DNA from: JACDHG01 sp963815295 | GTDB lineage: Bacteria; Actinomycetota; Actinomycetes; Propionibacteriales; Nocardioidaceae | Reading direction: 5' to 3' | NCBI GenBank assembly: GCA_963815295.1 | Contig: CAWFFZ010000008.1 | Span: forward strand, 186,001-250,000 | DNA length: 64,000 nucleotides | Translations under genes and position numbers: made by a program | Shown here: piece by piece, positions 27,755 through 36,152 of the stretch | How positions within the stretch are numbered: position 1 is the first letter of the stretch | How the letters are laid out: the number at the start of each line of letters is the position of its first letter | Notes under the pieces: generated by a model | Told to the model about the DNA's origin: nothing | Database searches by the model: none | Seen by the model: the letters and a program-made list of their open reading frames with translations, nothing else

Positions 27755-29002
27755 CTACTCGCCGACCGCGCGCCGCTTCCACTGCTCTTGGCCGGGGGGT
27801 CCTTCGATCAGCGGCGGAGGCTCGTCGTCGGTGACGAGCTCTGGAGCGGTGAGGTTGCGCGTCATCTCGGTGACGCTCTCCGGGCGGGGGAGACCGCCGC
27901 CATCGGCCACGTCGAGATCCTCGAACCGGCGTGCGCTCACCAGCACTCTCGTCTCGAGCGAGCCGACGGAGCTGTTGTAGCTCTTCACCGCCGTCGTCAG
28001 CGACCGGCCGAGCTTCTCGAGGTGTCCACCGACGCTGCCGATCCGCTCGTAGAGCTCGCGACCGAGCTCATGGACCTCGCGCGCGTTGTCGGCGATGGCG
28101 TCTTGGGTCCAGGCATAGCTCACCGTCTTGAGCATTGCGATCAAGGTGGTCGGGGTGGCGAGCATGACCTTCCGGCCGGCTGCGTAGTCGAGCAGCCCTG
28201 GCTCGGTGTCGAGCGCCTGCGCGAAGATCGCCTCCCCGGGCATGAACATCACGACGAACTCGGGGGCCGGGGCGAACTGGCGCCAGTATGCCTTGCTCGC
28301 CAACTGGTCGATGTGGTGGCGGACCTGCTTGGCATGGCGGAGCAGGCCAGCCTCGCGACTCGCGGTGTCGGTCGCCTGGGTGGCGGTGAGGAACGCGTCG
28401 AGTGTCACCTTGGAGTCGATGACGACGTGCTTGCCGCCTGGCATCGTCACGACGACGTCGGGTCGCAGCAGACCGTCGTCGCCGCGCGCGCTGACCTGCT
28501 CGTCGAAGGAGCAGTGGGCGGTCAACCCGGACAGCTCGAGGCTGCGACGCAGCTGCATCTCACCCCAGTTGCCGCGCACCTGCGGACGACGCAGCGCCTC
28601 GGAGAGTGCCTGGGTCTCCCTGCGCAGCTCGACTCCGCTGACGTTGACAGATTCGACCTGCTGCTTGAGCTGGGACTGCCATGACGCTCCGGAGGTTTCG
28701 AGGCGCTGGATGCGCTCGTTGAGCCGGTCGAGGCTCTCGCGCACCGGCCGCACGACCTGCTCGGTCGCGACTGCTCGAGACTCTGCGTGGGCAAGGACCT
28801 GCTGGGTGGAATTGCTGACAGCACGCGAGGACAGATCAAGAACCTGCTGCGTCGAGTCGCTGACGGCCTGAGCGGAGAGCGCCTTCAACTCCTCGCGGAG
28901 ATCGGTGCGTGAACGATGCGCCCGCTGCTGCCCCACGACGAAGCCCGCTGCTGCCCCGACGAAGAGGGTCAGCAGTGCGATGACGAAGGTCGTGGCGTTC
29001 AT
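27755..29002 (-). CDS. rmuC: DNA recombination protein RmuC
   Basis: A 415-residue protein with an N-terminal transmembrane anchor (FVIALLTLFVGAAAGFVVG), a long coiled coil and the RmuC nuclease-like domain (RGNWGEMQLRRSLELSGL, RPDVVVTMPGGKHVVIDSKV, FVVMFMPGEAIFAQAL). RmuC limits recombination at inverted repeats. The start MNATTF at 29002 is preferred to the in-frame ATG at 29032. Confidence 0.93.
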   Translation of the reverse strand: MNATTFVIALLTLFVGAAAGFVVGQQRAHRSRTDLREELKALSAQAVSDSTQQVLDLSSRAVSNSTQQVLAHAESRAVATEQVVRPVRESLDRLNERIQRLETSGASWQSQLKQQVESVNVSGVELRRETQALSEALRRPQVRGNWGEMQLRRSLELSGLTAHCSFDEQVSARGDDGLLRPDVVVTMPGGKHVVIDSKVTLDAFLTATQATDTASREAGLLRHAKQVRHHIDQLASKAYWRQFAPAPEFVVMFMPGEAIFAQALDTEPGLLDYAAGRKVMLATPTTLIAMLKTVSYAWTQDAIADNAREVHELGRELYERIGSVGGHLEKLGRSLTTAVKSYNSSVGSLETRVLVSARRFEDLDVADGGGLPRPESVTEMTRNLTAPELVTDDEPPPLIEGPPGQEQWKRRAVGE

Positions 29003-29073
29003 GCTCCGAACTATGTCAGCGCGCACCGACAAAATCGGTCATGCACGCCGATGGAGGGCGATCTGGGTGTCCG

Positions 29074-29826
29074 TCAGCCGTGGAGCGGGTGGGGCTCGGG
29101 CCGCCTGGCTCGGCTGGCCACCCAAGGCCACGTCATCAACGCCCACACGGCCAGCACCAGCGAGATCTCCAGGACGACGTACAAGGGCCACGGACCGAGG
29201 AAGTCCAGCATCGACGCCGACGACGGCTTGCGGTTGAGGTATCCGTAGTTGGTCCCCGTGATCGCATTGAACGTGAACACCGAGAATGCCCAGATCGTGG
29301 TGACGATTACGGCGATCCGGTAGGTGCGCCAGTTAGGGGCGAGCCCGAGGCCCCACGTCAGGTAGATCGCAGCCCAGACGATCAGCAGATGCATCCCCCA
29401 GAACATGAAGTAGCGCGCGCTCGGCACCTCCTGCGTGAGCGACGGGGTGGCGATTCCCTGGGTGGTGAGCGTGAGACCCCAGTAGTAGGTGAGCCCGACC
29501 GCCCACTCGCGGTGCGTCCACAGCGCACAGATCGCTGTCATCCACGCGAAGTCGCAGAGCTGGAGGGGGAGTGACGATCCGAGACCCCAGTCAGACGGCA
29601 GGAACTGCAGGATCTGCAGCGGCACGGTGAACACCGGGATTGCGAGCGCGAACATCCTGCTGAACCGCAATGCGTCCGGGCGACCGCGGAGCCGGCGGCC
29701 CCACCAGACGACGGCGACTGCCCCGATCGCGAACACGACGAGCGCCCCGAGATGCGAGGGTCCGAGGATCTCGAACTCGTCAACGGCGGCCAAAATGTCG
29801 CCCACCGCAGCGCTTGAGACCGTCAT
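29074..29826 (-). CDS. TIGR02206/YwaF-family integral membrane protein
   Basis: A 250-residue protein with about seven predicted helices and the family signature GTNYGYLNRKPSSASMLDF plus LGPWPLYVVLEI near the C-terminus, and LPLQLCDFAWM in the middle. Function of the family is not established. It is oriented away from the GNAT gene at 29927; the GGATCCGACG palindrome lies between them. Confidence 0.85.
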   Translation of the reverse strand: MTVSSAAVGDILAAVDEFEILGPSHLGALVVFAIGAVAVVWWGRRLRGRPDALRFSRMFALAIPVFTVPLQILQFLPSDWGLGSSLPLQLCDFAWMTAICALWTHREWAVGLTYYWGLTLTTQGIATPSLTQEVPSARYFMFWGMHLLIVWAAIYLTWGLGLAPNWRTYRIAVIVTTIWAFSVFTFNAITGTNYGYLNRKPSSASMLDFLGPWPLYVVLEISLVLAVWALMTWPWVASRARRPEPHPLHG

Positions 29827-29854
29827 GAGGTCATTGTGTCGCGCGCTGCCGAAG

Positions 29855-29896
29855 GATCCGACGCTGACGCTGCTAGGACGACGCCAGCGTCGGATC
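29855..29896. repeat. Palindromic repeat, GGATCCGACG family, copy 2
   Basis: A 12-bp perfect inverted repeat: GATCCGACGCTG at 29855-29866 and CAGCGTCGGATC at 29885-29896. The shared core AAGGATCCGACGCT is identical to copy 1 at 7937. Here it lies between divergent promoters, where a terminator is not needed, so the element may be a mobile palindrome or a protein-binding site. Confidence 0.7.
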
Positions 29897-29914
29897 GTCG
29901 CAGGGGCGGGCGGC

Positions 29915-29920
29915 TAACCT
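29915..29920 (+). promoter_or_regulatory. -10 box TAACCT, leaderless start
   Basis: TAACCT ends 6 nt before ATG 29927; no ribosome site is present. Confidence 0.45.
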
Positions 29921-29926
29921 CTACAG

Positions 29927-30454
29927 ATGCAGCCGGACCAGGACGAGGTGCTCTTCGAGACTGACCGTTGTCGGATGCGGAACTGGAAGGCCACCGACGC
30001 CGAGCGCATGCTCGACATCTACTCCCAGTGGAAGGTGGCGCGCTGGCTCGGCGCCGAGCCCAGGGCGATGGAGACGCTCGACGAGGCTCATCGCCTGATC
30101 GAGCGATGGGCCGAGCGCAGCGGTGACGGCTTCTCCGGCCTATGGGCGGTGGAGCGTAAGACGGACGGCGTGGTCGCGGGGACGGTGCTGCTGGTGCCGC
30201 TGCCCGACGGGGATGGCGAGTTCGAGGTCGGCTGGCACTTCCACCCGGACTCGTGGGGGCAGGGGCTCGCGAGCGAGTCAGCGCGCGCGGCGCTGGACTG
30301 GGGTGCTGGTCATGGCCTCGATGAGGTCTTCGCGGTCGTCCGTCCCGATAACGCCGCGTCGATCGCGGTATGCCACCGGCTCGGCATGGAGCCCCTCGGC
30401 CTGACCACCAAGTACTACAAGGCTGAGCTAGAGCTGTTCCGCATCAGCTGCTGA
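29927..30454 (+). CDS. GNAT family N-acetyltransferase (RimJ/RimL type)
   Basis: A 175-residue GNAT of the acetyltransferase_3 group: FETDRCRMRNWKATDAERML at the N-terminus and the acetyl-CoA loop region GWHFHPDSWGQGLASESARA near residues 105-125, ending AELELFRISC. The substrate is unknown. The 3' end and following flank appear again in decayed form near 31560. Confidence 0.88.
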   Translation: MQPDQDEVLFETDRCRMRNWKATDAERMLDIYSQWKVARWLGAEPRAMETLDEAHRLIERWAERSGDGFSGLWAVERKTDGVVAGTVLLVPLPDGDGEFEVGWHFHPDSWGQGLASESARAALDWGAGHGLDEVFAVVRPDNAASIAVCHRLGMEPLGLTTKYYKAELELFRISC

Positions 30455-30540
30455 TCGCCCGCCGTAGCCTGGTGCGTCCTGCGGTAGAACGTCTTTGCAG
30501 GTTGGTGGACGGTGCAACGAGCTACCAAATGAGCGCCACC
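30440..30540 (+). repeat. Diverged direct repeat, copy A
   Basis: Contains TCAGCTGCTGATC (end of the GNAT gene), then TGCAGGTT and GGTGCAACGAGCTACCAAAT followed by GAGCGCC. The same blocks in the same order are found at 31565-31664. The best conserved part is the GGTGCAACGA...TACCAAATGAGCGCC segment. Confidence 0.65.
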
Positions 30541-30845
30541 GCGAAAGTGGCGTGGCAGGCTTCACCACCAGCGCGCTGATGTTTGGCTCCCGCGATCGGG
30601 TCGGCCAAATCCCTGATCCAGCCGCAAAAAGTAAGCACCGGGTGACGGTACGGCGACCGTCCGCGCTCGATGTGAGCCAATGGTGGTGTACCACCTGGAA
30701 CGCCTGACAAACGTTGTTCGACGGAACACACTTGGCGCACAAACGGCCCCACCCAACGTTTGCGCGTCAGCTGGGGATTCCGTGAATCCCCTTCATTGAA
30801 GAGGGGTTGCCATGAGCAAGATCTTTCCGAAGGGCGAAAGACACG
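30455..30845. other. 391-nt region without a convincing gene
   Basis: No ORF here has family resemblance. It contains repeat copy A and then a GAAGAGGGG ribosome-site-like sequence followed by ATG at 30812 (MSKIFPKGERHDD...), a 62-codon ORF overlapping the next one in another frame. Confidence 0.5.
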
Positions 30846-31040
30846 ATGACCGCTTACGAGCCCAGAGATCAGCTCGACTTTCTCGACGATCTCGACGTCA
30901 CTTTGGCGTGGGCAGGTGGCATGGCGTATCGCGTCCTCTGGCTGGCCGAGGAGAGAGTGTTCGTGCTCAATGCTCAGGAACCTCGATGGAGATTGGCTGA
31001 GGACGTTCGCTCGTTCCTGGCTGATGAGCTGACCCCATAG
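30846..31040 (+). CDS. Small hypothetical protein
   Basis: A 64-residue acidic protein starting MTAYEPRDQLDFLDDLD and ending RSFLADELTP, with Trp/Leu-rich centre LAWAGGMAYRVLWLAEE. It reads like a genuine folded polypeptide, but no family is recognised. Its own ribosome site is weak (GAAAGA); a stronger GAAGAGGGG serves the overlapping ATG at 30812, so a one-base frameshift near 30845 could have split one gene. Confidence 0.45.
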   Translation: MTAYEPRDQLDFLDDLDVTLAWAGGMAYRVLWLAEERVFVLNAQEPRWRLAEDVRSFLADELTP

Positions 31041-31612
31041 TGCGTGGCACCCAATGCGCAATGGCCTAACCGAACAACCACGTGAAAGGGAGCATCATGC
31101 TCGCAAGATTCATCCGATGGGCGAATATCTCTGAGGACTCCGAACCACGACACCGACACATCCGGCAGCCTGGCCTCGGTCGGCACCGCCGGTCTGCTCG
31201 GAGCCGGCGCTGACGCAGTAGCCGACGCTTCCGCTACGGCTTGCGAACCAGCAGGTGCAGGAATTGGTCGGCGAACGGTCTTGCGACCCTCATCGCCTGC
31301 TTCTTGCAGAGCACGGCCACTTGTCGGTGTGGAATGGGAAGCACGCTTCGGGGCAGCGATCCCGATGTGTCACTCCGATAAGCCACGTGCCAAGCCGGTT
31401 GAACCAACTGCGTCCTCGGTGCACGTGTGTCATCTTTTTTGTCCCCAGGTCGAAGGCGAAGTCATGGGCGTCCGCGTTGTGACGGTACGCGCGTGTCGCC
31501 AGCTGAGTGGTCGAAAGAGAAGGAGGTAGGCCGTTCGGCCTAGTCACGCAGGAGCTGCGCCTTTTCAGCTGATGATCAGTCCTGTCTCCCGGGCGGTGGC
31601 CTGGGTAGGACG
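31041..31612. other. 572-nt degenerate region
   Basis: No intact gene. An AAAGGGAG-preceded ATG at 31097 opens a 38-codon ORF (MLARFIRWANISEDSE...). A different frame then reads GSLASVGTAGLLGAGADAV near 31163-31220, as if a frameshift broke a short gene. Codon usage is less GC3-biased than in neighbours. The end (about 31545-31580) resembles the 3' end of the GNAT gene at 29927. Confidence 0.5.
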
Positions 31613-31664
31613 TCATTGCAGGTTTGCTCGGCTGAACGGTGCAACGACGTACCAAATGAGCGCC
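31565..31664 (+). repeat. Diverged direct repeat, copy B
   Basis: Matches copy A (30440-30540) in block order: TCAGCTGATGATC, TAGGACGTCATTGCAGG, GGTGCAACGACGTACCAAAT, GAGCGCC, with small gaps. Just upstream the frame reads QELRLFS and stop, resembling the GNAT terminus ELELFRISC. Confidence 0.6.
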
Positions 31665-31741
31665 GCGACCCACGTGACTGCGGTCGCGATTATCGGCTGA
31701 CGGGTGATCCGCCGTAGCCTTTCGCCCGTGGCCCTCACCAT
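31613..31741 (-). CDS. Possible small membrane protein antisense to ychF start
   Basis: A 42-codon ORF ending with a hydrophobic segment (IIATAVTWVAALIWYVVAPF). The same ending, interrupted by a stop, is found in repeat copy A on the minus strand. It overlaps the first codons of ychF and lacks a clear ribosome site, so it may be only a remnant. Confidence 0.25.
   Translation of the reverse strand: MVRATGERLRRITRQPIIATAVTWVAALIWYVVAPFSRANLQ
31715..31720 (+). promoter_or_regulatory. -10 box TAGCCT for ychF
   Basis: TAGCCT ends 7 nt before GTG 31728; the GCCGTAGCCT context also occurs after the GNAT gene in repeat copy A. Confidence 0.45.
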
Positions 31742-32822
31742 CGGAATCGTCGGACTTCCCAACGCAGGCAAGTCGACCCTCTTCAACGCGCTGACCAAGA
31801 ACAACGTCCTCGCGGCGAACTACCCGTTCGCGACGATCGAGCCCAACGTGGGTGTGGTGGGCGTGCCGGACGAGCGGCTGCCGGTGCTGGCAAAGATGTT
31901 CGAGTCGGCCAAGGTTTTGCCGGCGACCGTGCAGTTTGTCGACATCGCGGGCATTGTGCGGGGAGCCTCGGAGGGGGAAGGGCTGGGCAACAAGTTCCTG
32001 TCGCACATCCGCGAGGCGGCGGCAATCTGCCAGGTCACGCGCGTCTTCGAGGACGATGACGTCACCCATGTCGAAGGCAAGGTCTCACCCTCGGACGACA
32101 TCTCCACGATCCAGACGGAGCTGATCCTTGCCGACCTGCAGACAGTCGAGAACGCCATCCCGAGACTGGAGAAGGAAGCACGGCTCAAGAAGGAAACCGC
32201 GGCCAAGCTCGAAGCGGTCCGCGAAGCCAAGGATGCCCTGGAGCGGGGGGTGCCGATCAGCGACACCGCCATCGACAAGGCGCTACTGCGTGAGCTCATG
32301 TTGATGACGGCCAAGCCGTTCCTGTACGTCTTCAACTGCGACACCGACGAGCTGGGCGACGAGGAGCTGCTGCAGCGGATGCGTGACTTGGTCGCGCCGT
32401 CGGAGGCGATCTTCCTTGACGCGAAATTCGAGGCGGAGCTTGTCGAGCTGGACGACGATGAGGAGGCGCGCGCGATGCTTGCGGAGATGGGCGTCGACGA
32501 GCCAGGGCTCGACGTGCTCGCACGCGTCGGTTTCGACACCCTCGGCCTACAGACCTACCTAACGGCGGGCCCGAAGGAGTCGCGCGCCTGGACGGTGCCG
32601 AAGGGGGCGACTGCACCTGAGGCGGCGGGCGTCATACACACGGACTTCCAGCGGGGGTTCATCAAGGCCGAGGTCGTGTCGTACGACGACTTGGTGGTGG
32701 CCGGATCGATGAGCGCCGCGAAGTCGGCCGGCAAAGTGCGCATGGAGGGCAAGGACTACGTCATGGCCGACGGCGACGTCGTCGAGTTCCGCTTCGGATC
32801 AACCTCTACGTCCAAGAAGTAG
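31728..32822 (+). CDS. ychF: Redox-regulated ATPase YchF (Obg-like)
   Basis: A 364-residue YchF/OLA1 P-loop NTPase: G1 GLPNAGKST at residues 8-16, switch region DIAGIVRGASEGEGLGNKF, a coiled-coil insertion around residues 140-180, NCDTDE in place of the canonical NKxD (which in this family gives ATP preference), and a C-terminal TGS domain (RAWTVPKGATAPEAAGVIH). GTG 31728 gives the normal family length and has a leaderless -10 box. Confidence 0.95.
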   Translation: MALTIGIVGLPNAGKSTLFNALTKNNVLAANYPFATIEPNVGVVGVPDERLPVLAKMFESAKVLPATVQFVDIAGIVRGASEGEGLGNKFLSHIREAAAICQVTRVFEDDDVTHVEGKVSPSDDISTIQTELILADLQTVENAIPRLEKEARLKKETAAKLEAVREAKDALERGVPISDTAIDKALLRELMLMTAKPFLYVFNCDTDELGDEELLQRMRDLVAPSEAIFLDAKFEAELVELDDDEEARAMLAEMGVDEPGLDVLARVGFDTLGLQTYLTAGPKESRAWTVPKGATAPEAAGVIHTDFQRGFIKAEVVSYDDLVVAGSMSAAKSAGKVRMEGKDYVMADGDVVEFRFGSTSTSKK

Positions 32823-32981
32823 CCGCGACCGGACAGCGGCATGAGCGGATGGCCGCGCAGCGGCAGTTGAGGACCTCCGACCGTACGGCGCCAATATTCA
32901 TTTCGGCTTTCGAATCGAAGATCATTCGCGTGCGCCACTCCGTCGGCAGCGGTTCCACGGGTCAGGCAGGTTCGGCTCGAG

Positions 32982-33458
32982 CTAGAAGCGGAGTCGGGGC
33001 TGGTCATAGACGATCGGCGGCCCGGAACCGAACTCGATTCCGACGAAGGCGCCTGGAGGTCCGGTGTGCGCGCCGGCCACGAAGCGCAGCACCGTCCCGT
33101 CCGGGTCGCGGATGTCCATCGCAATCCCGAAGTCTCCGCGGTCATGGACGTCGCCATGTTCAATGCCCAGCTCGGCGCAGCGATCGATCACGGCCGACAT
33201 GTCCTCTGCCGTCCGGAGCATGAAGGCACATACATCGAAGCCGTCTAGGACCGGACTGCTCGCACAATATTCGCGCTCGCGCAACCCGATCACGAACCCC
33301 GCTTCGTGATCGGCAAGGACGACACCTCTGACTGCGGCGTCCTCAAAGAACTCGTTGGCCAGTTCCAGATCGAAGATGTCTGCGTACCACCGGGCGCTGA
33401 TCGCCAGGTCACTCACAGGCAACTTGATCTGTCGGATGCCAATAATGGGGAGCTTCAC
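32982..33458 (-). CDS. VOC (glyoxalase/bleomycin-resistance) family protein
   Basis: A 158-residue VOC-fold protein: IRQIKLPVSDLAISARWYAD at the start and DIRDPDGTVLRFVA near the end, the usual paired beta-alpha-beta-beta-beta modules with likely metal ligands. The substrate is unknown. It is divergent from the DUF1801-like gene. Confidence 0.85.
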   Translation of the reverse strand: MKLPIIGIRQIKLPVSDLAISARWYADIFDLELANEFFEDAAVRGVVLADHEAGFVIGLREREYCASSPVLDGFDVCAFMLRTAEDMSAVIDRCAELGIEHGDVHDRGDFGIAMDIRDPDGTVLRFVAGAHTGPPGAFVGIEFGSGPPIVYDQPRLRF

Positions 33459-33693
33459 AACTGCAGTGTGTCAAGACACCGCCGCCCGCGGTATCGCTAA
33501 CACCGAAGGTCGGAGTCTTATCCAACATCGGTGGCCCAGACAGGTGCAGCAGAGCCGGCGCGCACGGAGCCATTTCTCCGCGAAGCCTCGGCTGCATCCC
33601 GAACGGTCAGGAATCGAGAAGCGCCACACGGTGGTCGGGTTTAGCCTTTCTGCCGAAGGCCGCCGAGCCTCAAGTGTCGAAAGGAAGTTGACC

Positions 33694-34143
33694 ATGCCCG
33701 CGAAGAGTGTCAAGTCCGGATCCGACGGGTTCTCTGCGGAGGAGCGCGCCGCGATGAAGGAGCGCGCCGCCGAGCTGCGAGCCGAGGGAAAGAAGGGCGC
33801 TAAGAAGGCCGACGGCCTGCAGGCGCTGCTCGACAAGATTGCGGAGATGGCACCGGAGGATCGTGTGCTCGCCGAGCGCGTGCACGTGACCGTGACCACG
33901 AACGCGCCTGAGTTGACGCCGAAGACGTGGTACGGGATGCCCGCGTATGCCAACGCGGACGACAAGATCGTCGTCTTCTTCCAGGACGCGGGCAAGTTCA
34001 ACTATCGGTACGCGACGCTGGGCTTCCAGGACTCGGCGAACCTCGACGACGGCGACTTGTGGCCGACGTCGTACGCGCTCAACAAGTGGAGTCGCGCGGT
34101 GGAGAAACGCGTCGTCGAGCTGGTGAAGGCCGCGATCTCCTGA
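33694..34143 (+). CDS. DUF1801 / YdhG-like protein
   Basis: A 149-residue protein with a charged Ala/Lys-rich N-terminal half (FSAEERAAMKERAAELRAEG) and a C-terminal YdhG-like domain with TPKTWYGMPAYA and DAGKFNYRYATLGFQDS. AAAGGAAG at 33679-33686 supports ATG 33694. Proteins of this group are sometimes called iron chaperones; that is not shown here. Confidence 0.75.
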   Translation: MPAKSVKSGSDGFSAEERAAMKERAAELRAEGKKGAKKADGLQALLDKIAEMAPEDRVLAERVHVTVTTNAPELTPKTWYGMPAYANADDKIVVFFQDAGKFNYRYATLGFQDSANLDDGDLWPTSYALNKWSRAVEKRVVELVKAAIS

Positions 34144-34330
34144 GCGGTCCGCGATCGCCGTCGCCGCCGCGACCGTTGTGCTGGGACCCACGACAGCTAG
34201 CGTGATCCTGGCAGTGTTCGTTCCCCGGCCTTAGTCTTCGGGTAGTCGCGATTCCAGCCCCTCGGGGTTGTCGCGGTACTACCGGTACTCCCACGGTGCA
34301 TCGGTAGTGAGGTCATGCGACAGGCGGGAC

Positions 34331-35280
34331 ATGGTGATCACGGCATCAGATGCGACGGGCGCTGAGACACGGGGGTCTCGGGTCTTGCACTGCGCCGGTC
34401 TGGCCGCAGCGGCGCTCCTTCTCGCCGCGTGTGGTGGTGTCGGTGGCGACGGGTCGGAGACCGGACCAGTGCTGCCGTCACGGACCGGGACGGACGAACC
34501 CAGCATCACGCTGAGCGTTCCCAGCCCAACCCGCACACTGCCGACCAGGTCTGCGACGTCGGCTGAAACACCGACAGAGGCGGAGACAGAGGCGGAGACG
34601 CAGACAGAGGCGGAGACACAGACGGAGACGCAGACTGAGACGCAGACAGAGGCGGAGACACAGACGCAGACAGAGGCGGAGACAGCGACGCAGACAGAGG
34701 TGGAGACAGCGACGCAGACAGAGATTCAGACAGAGACAGCGAGGACGAGACAGCGACGCAGACGCCGACAGAAGCGGAGACGCCGTCGCCTGGACCGACG
34801 TCCTCGCCCCCGGGGGAGGCTGCTTCGTCGGACTCGAGCAGTACGCCGCCGTGGGTGTGGTGGCTGTTGGGTGCACTCGTCGTCGCGTTGGCGGTGGCGA
34901 TCCCGCTGCTGGTGGCCGCGAGCCGTCGCCGGGCCTGGCGGGCCGATCTCGCCGCCGCCGAGCAGGAAGTCGGCTGGTTCGTTCAGACGTTGCTGCCCAC
35001 GCTCCAACAAGCCGGCTCGGCGACGGCGGTCAGTGGCGGCTGGGGCGTCGGAGAGGCTCGGGTGGCCGCAGTTGAGGATCGCCTCACCGCACTGGCGGCG
35101 TCTGCGCGTGACGATGCGGGCAGGGCACGTGCGGTCGCACTACGCGATGGGGTCCGACTGGCTCGAGAACGGATCCGAAACCTGGCCGGATCCGGCGCAG
35201 CCAACGTGGCGCGTGACCTCGCCGCGGTCGCCGCCGACCTCGCCGCGACCCTAAGACTGCCACCGCCCGCGAGCCAATAG
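34331..35280 (+). pseudogene. Lipoprotein with Glu/Thr/Gln repeat and TM domain, frameshifted
   Basis: The first part (ATG 34331) has a lipoprotein signal ending LLLAACGG, then a long Thr/Glu/Gln/Ala repeat. In the original frame the protein then becomes an implausible run of arginines. From about 34742 the next frame continues sensibly (DETATQTPTEAETPSPG, Pro/Ser linker, helix WWLLGALVVALAVAIPLLVA at about 34855, helical cytoplasmic tail) to a stop at 35278-35280. A single missing base at the 3' end of the repeat reconciles both. No family recognised; an envelope-spanning protein is inferred. Confidence 0.6.
34570..34770 (+). repeat. T-poor tandem repeat (6-nt/18-nt units)
   Basis: About 200 nt built from GAGACA/CAGACA/GAGGCG-type hexamers arranged in 18-nt periods, with almost no T on the plus strand. 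Encodes (E/Q)T(E/Q)(A/T) repeats. Hexamer slippage would preserve frame; the observed frame break lies at its 3' edge. Confidence 0.8.
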
Positions 35281-35361
35281 ACGGCACGGTGAGACTCCGA
35301 CACAGGCCCCCGTGGGACCGTCCGTGGCCGCCCGCCCCTGCGCGGCCGATGCCCGCGTCGC

Positions 35362-35367
35362 TAGGTT
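35362..35367 (+). promoter_or_regulatory. -10 box TAGGTT, leaderless start
   Basis: TAGGTT ends 7 nt before ATG 35375; no ribosome site. Confidence 0.45.
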
Positions 35368-35374
35368 GCTGCGC

Positions 35375-35845
35375 ATGGCCGACGCAACGTCTTCTCCCGA
35401 GCAGCGTTTGAACCGGAACTGGACCGAACTGATCCAGGAGATCCGCGCGACCCAGACCGGCGTCCAGATCCTGACCGGGTTTCTCCTCACCGTCCCGTTC
35501 TCCGACAAGTTCGACGACTTGGACGACGTGCAAAGGACGAGCTTCCTGCTGTTGATGACCAGCTCCGTGATGACCACCGCGCTGGTCCTGGCACCCATCG
35601 CCTACCACCGGATCCTTTTCCGGAAGCAACGGCGGGCGTGGCTCGTCGAGGCCGCCAACCAGTGCGCCCGGGCCGGCCTGGCAATGCTGGCCGTCACCTT
35701 GAACGGGGTTCTGTTCCTCGTATTCGACCTCGCCGTGGGCAGGGCACTCGCCGTGGCCGTTGCCGCGATCGCCGCAGTGTCGTTCGCGCTGCTGTGGTGG
35801 GTCGCGCCGATCACGATCGGCCACCACAAAGCACCGGGCAGCTGA
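35375..35845 (+). CDS. DUF6328 integral membrane protein
   Basis: A 156-residue protein with cytoplasmic NWTELIQEIRATQTGVQIL motif followed by four predicted helices, the typical DUF6328 layout. Function is unknown. ATG 35375 begins the conserved region; the frame is open further upstream to 35312. Confidence 0.82.
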   Translation: MADATSSPEQRLNRNWTELIQEIRATQTGVQILTGFLLTVPFSDKFDDLDDVQRTSFLLLMTSSVMTTALVLAPIAYHRILFRKQRRAWLVEAANQCARAGLAMLAVTLNGVLFLVFDLAVGRALAVAVAAIAAVSFALLWWVAPITIGHHKAPGS

Positions 35846-36152
35846 CCGGTGGATATCCAGCGTTCGACCTTGCGCCTCATCGGCAGTACCGACATATGGT
35901 TGGGAGAGTGCGGTCGAGTTCCGCTTCATCGTGTGATCCCCCACGTTTCCGCAGTTCAGAGGCCTAAGGTGTCCCACCAGCCGCGCGGAGTCGAAGAGTT
36001 GCCGTCGCACTCCGTGTAAGCAATCCATGACCGCGGGTCGTCGCTCGCGGCGCGTGTGGGTAGAAGCCTGCGGGGTATGGGCCTGCACCCATACACTCCC
36101 CAAGGAGACCGCCACGACCGGAGGCGGAAACGGGGTCTAAGGGGAGTAACTA
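35846..36152. other. 307-nt intergenic region with a hairpin
   Basis: No convincing gene. GTATGGG (36075-36081) and CCCATAC (36088-36094) form a perfect 7-bp hairpin with a 6-nt loop upstream of the GDPD gene, next to GGGTAT/GGGTAG sequences. A short ORF from 36056 reads LRGMGLHPYTPQGDRHDRRR but has no recognised family. Confidence 0.45.
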
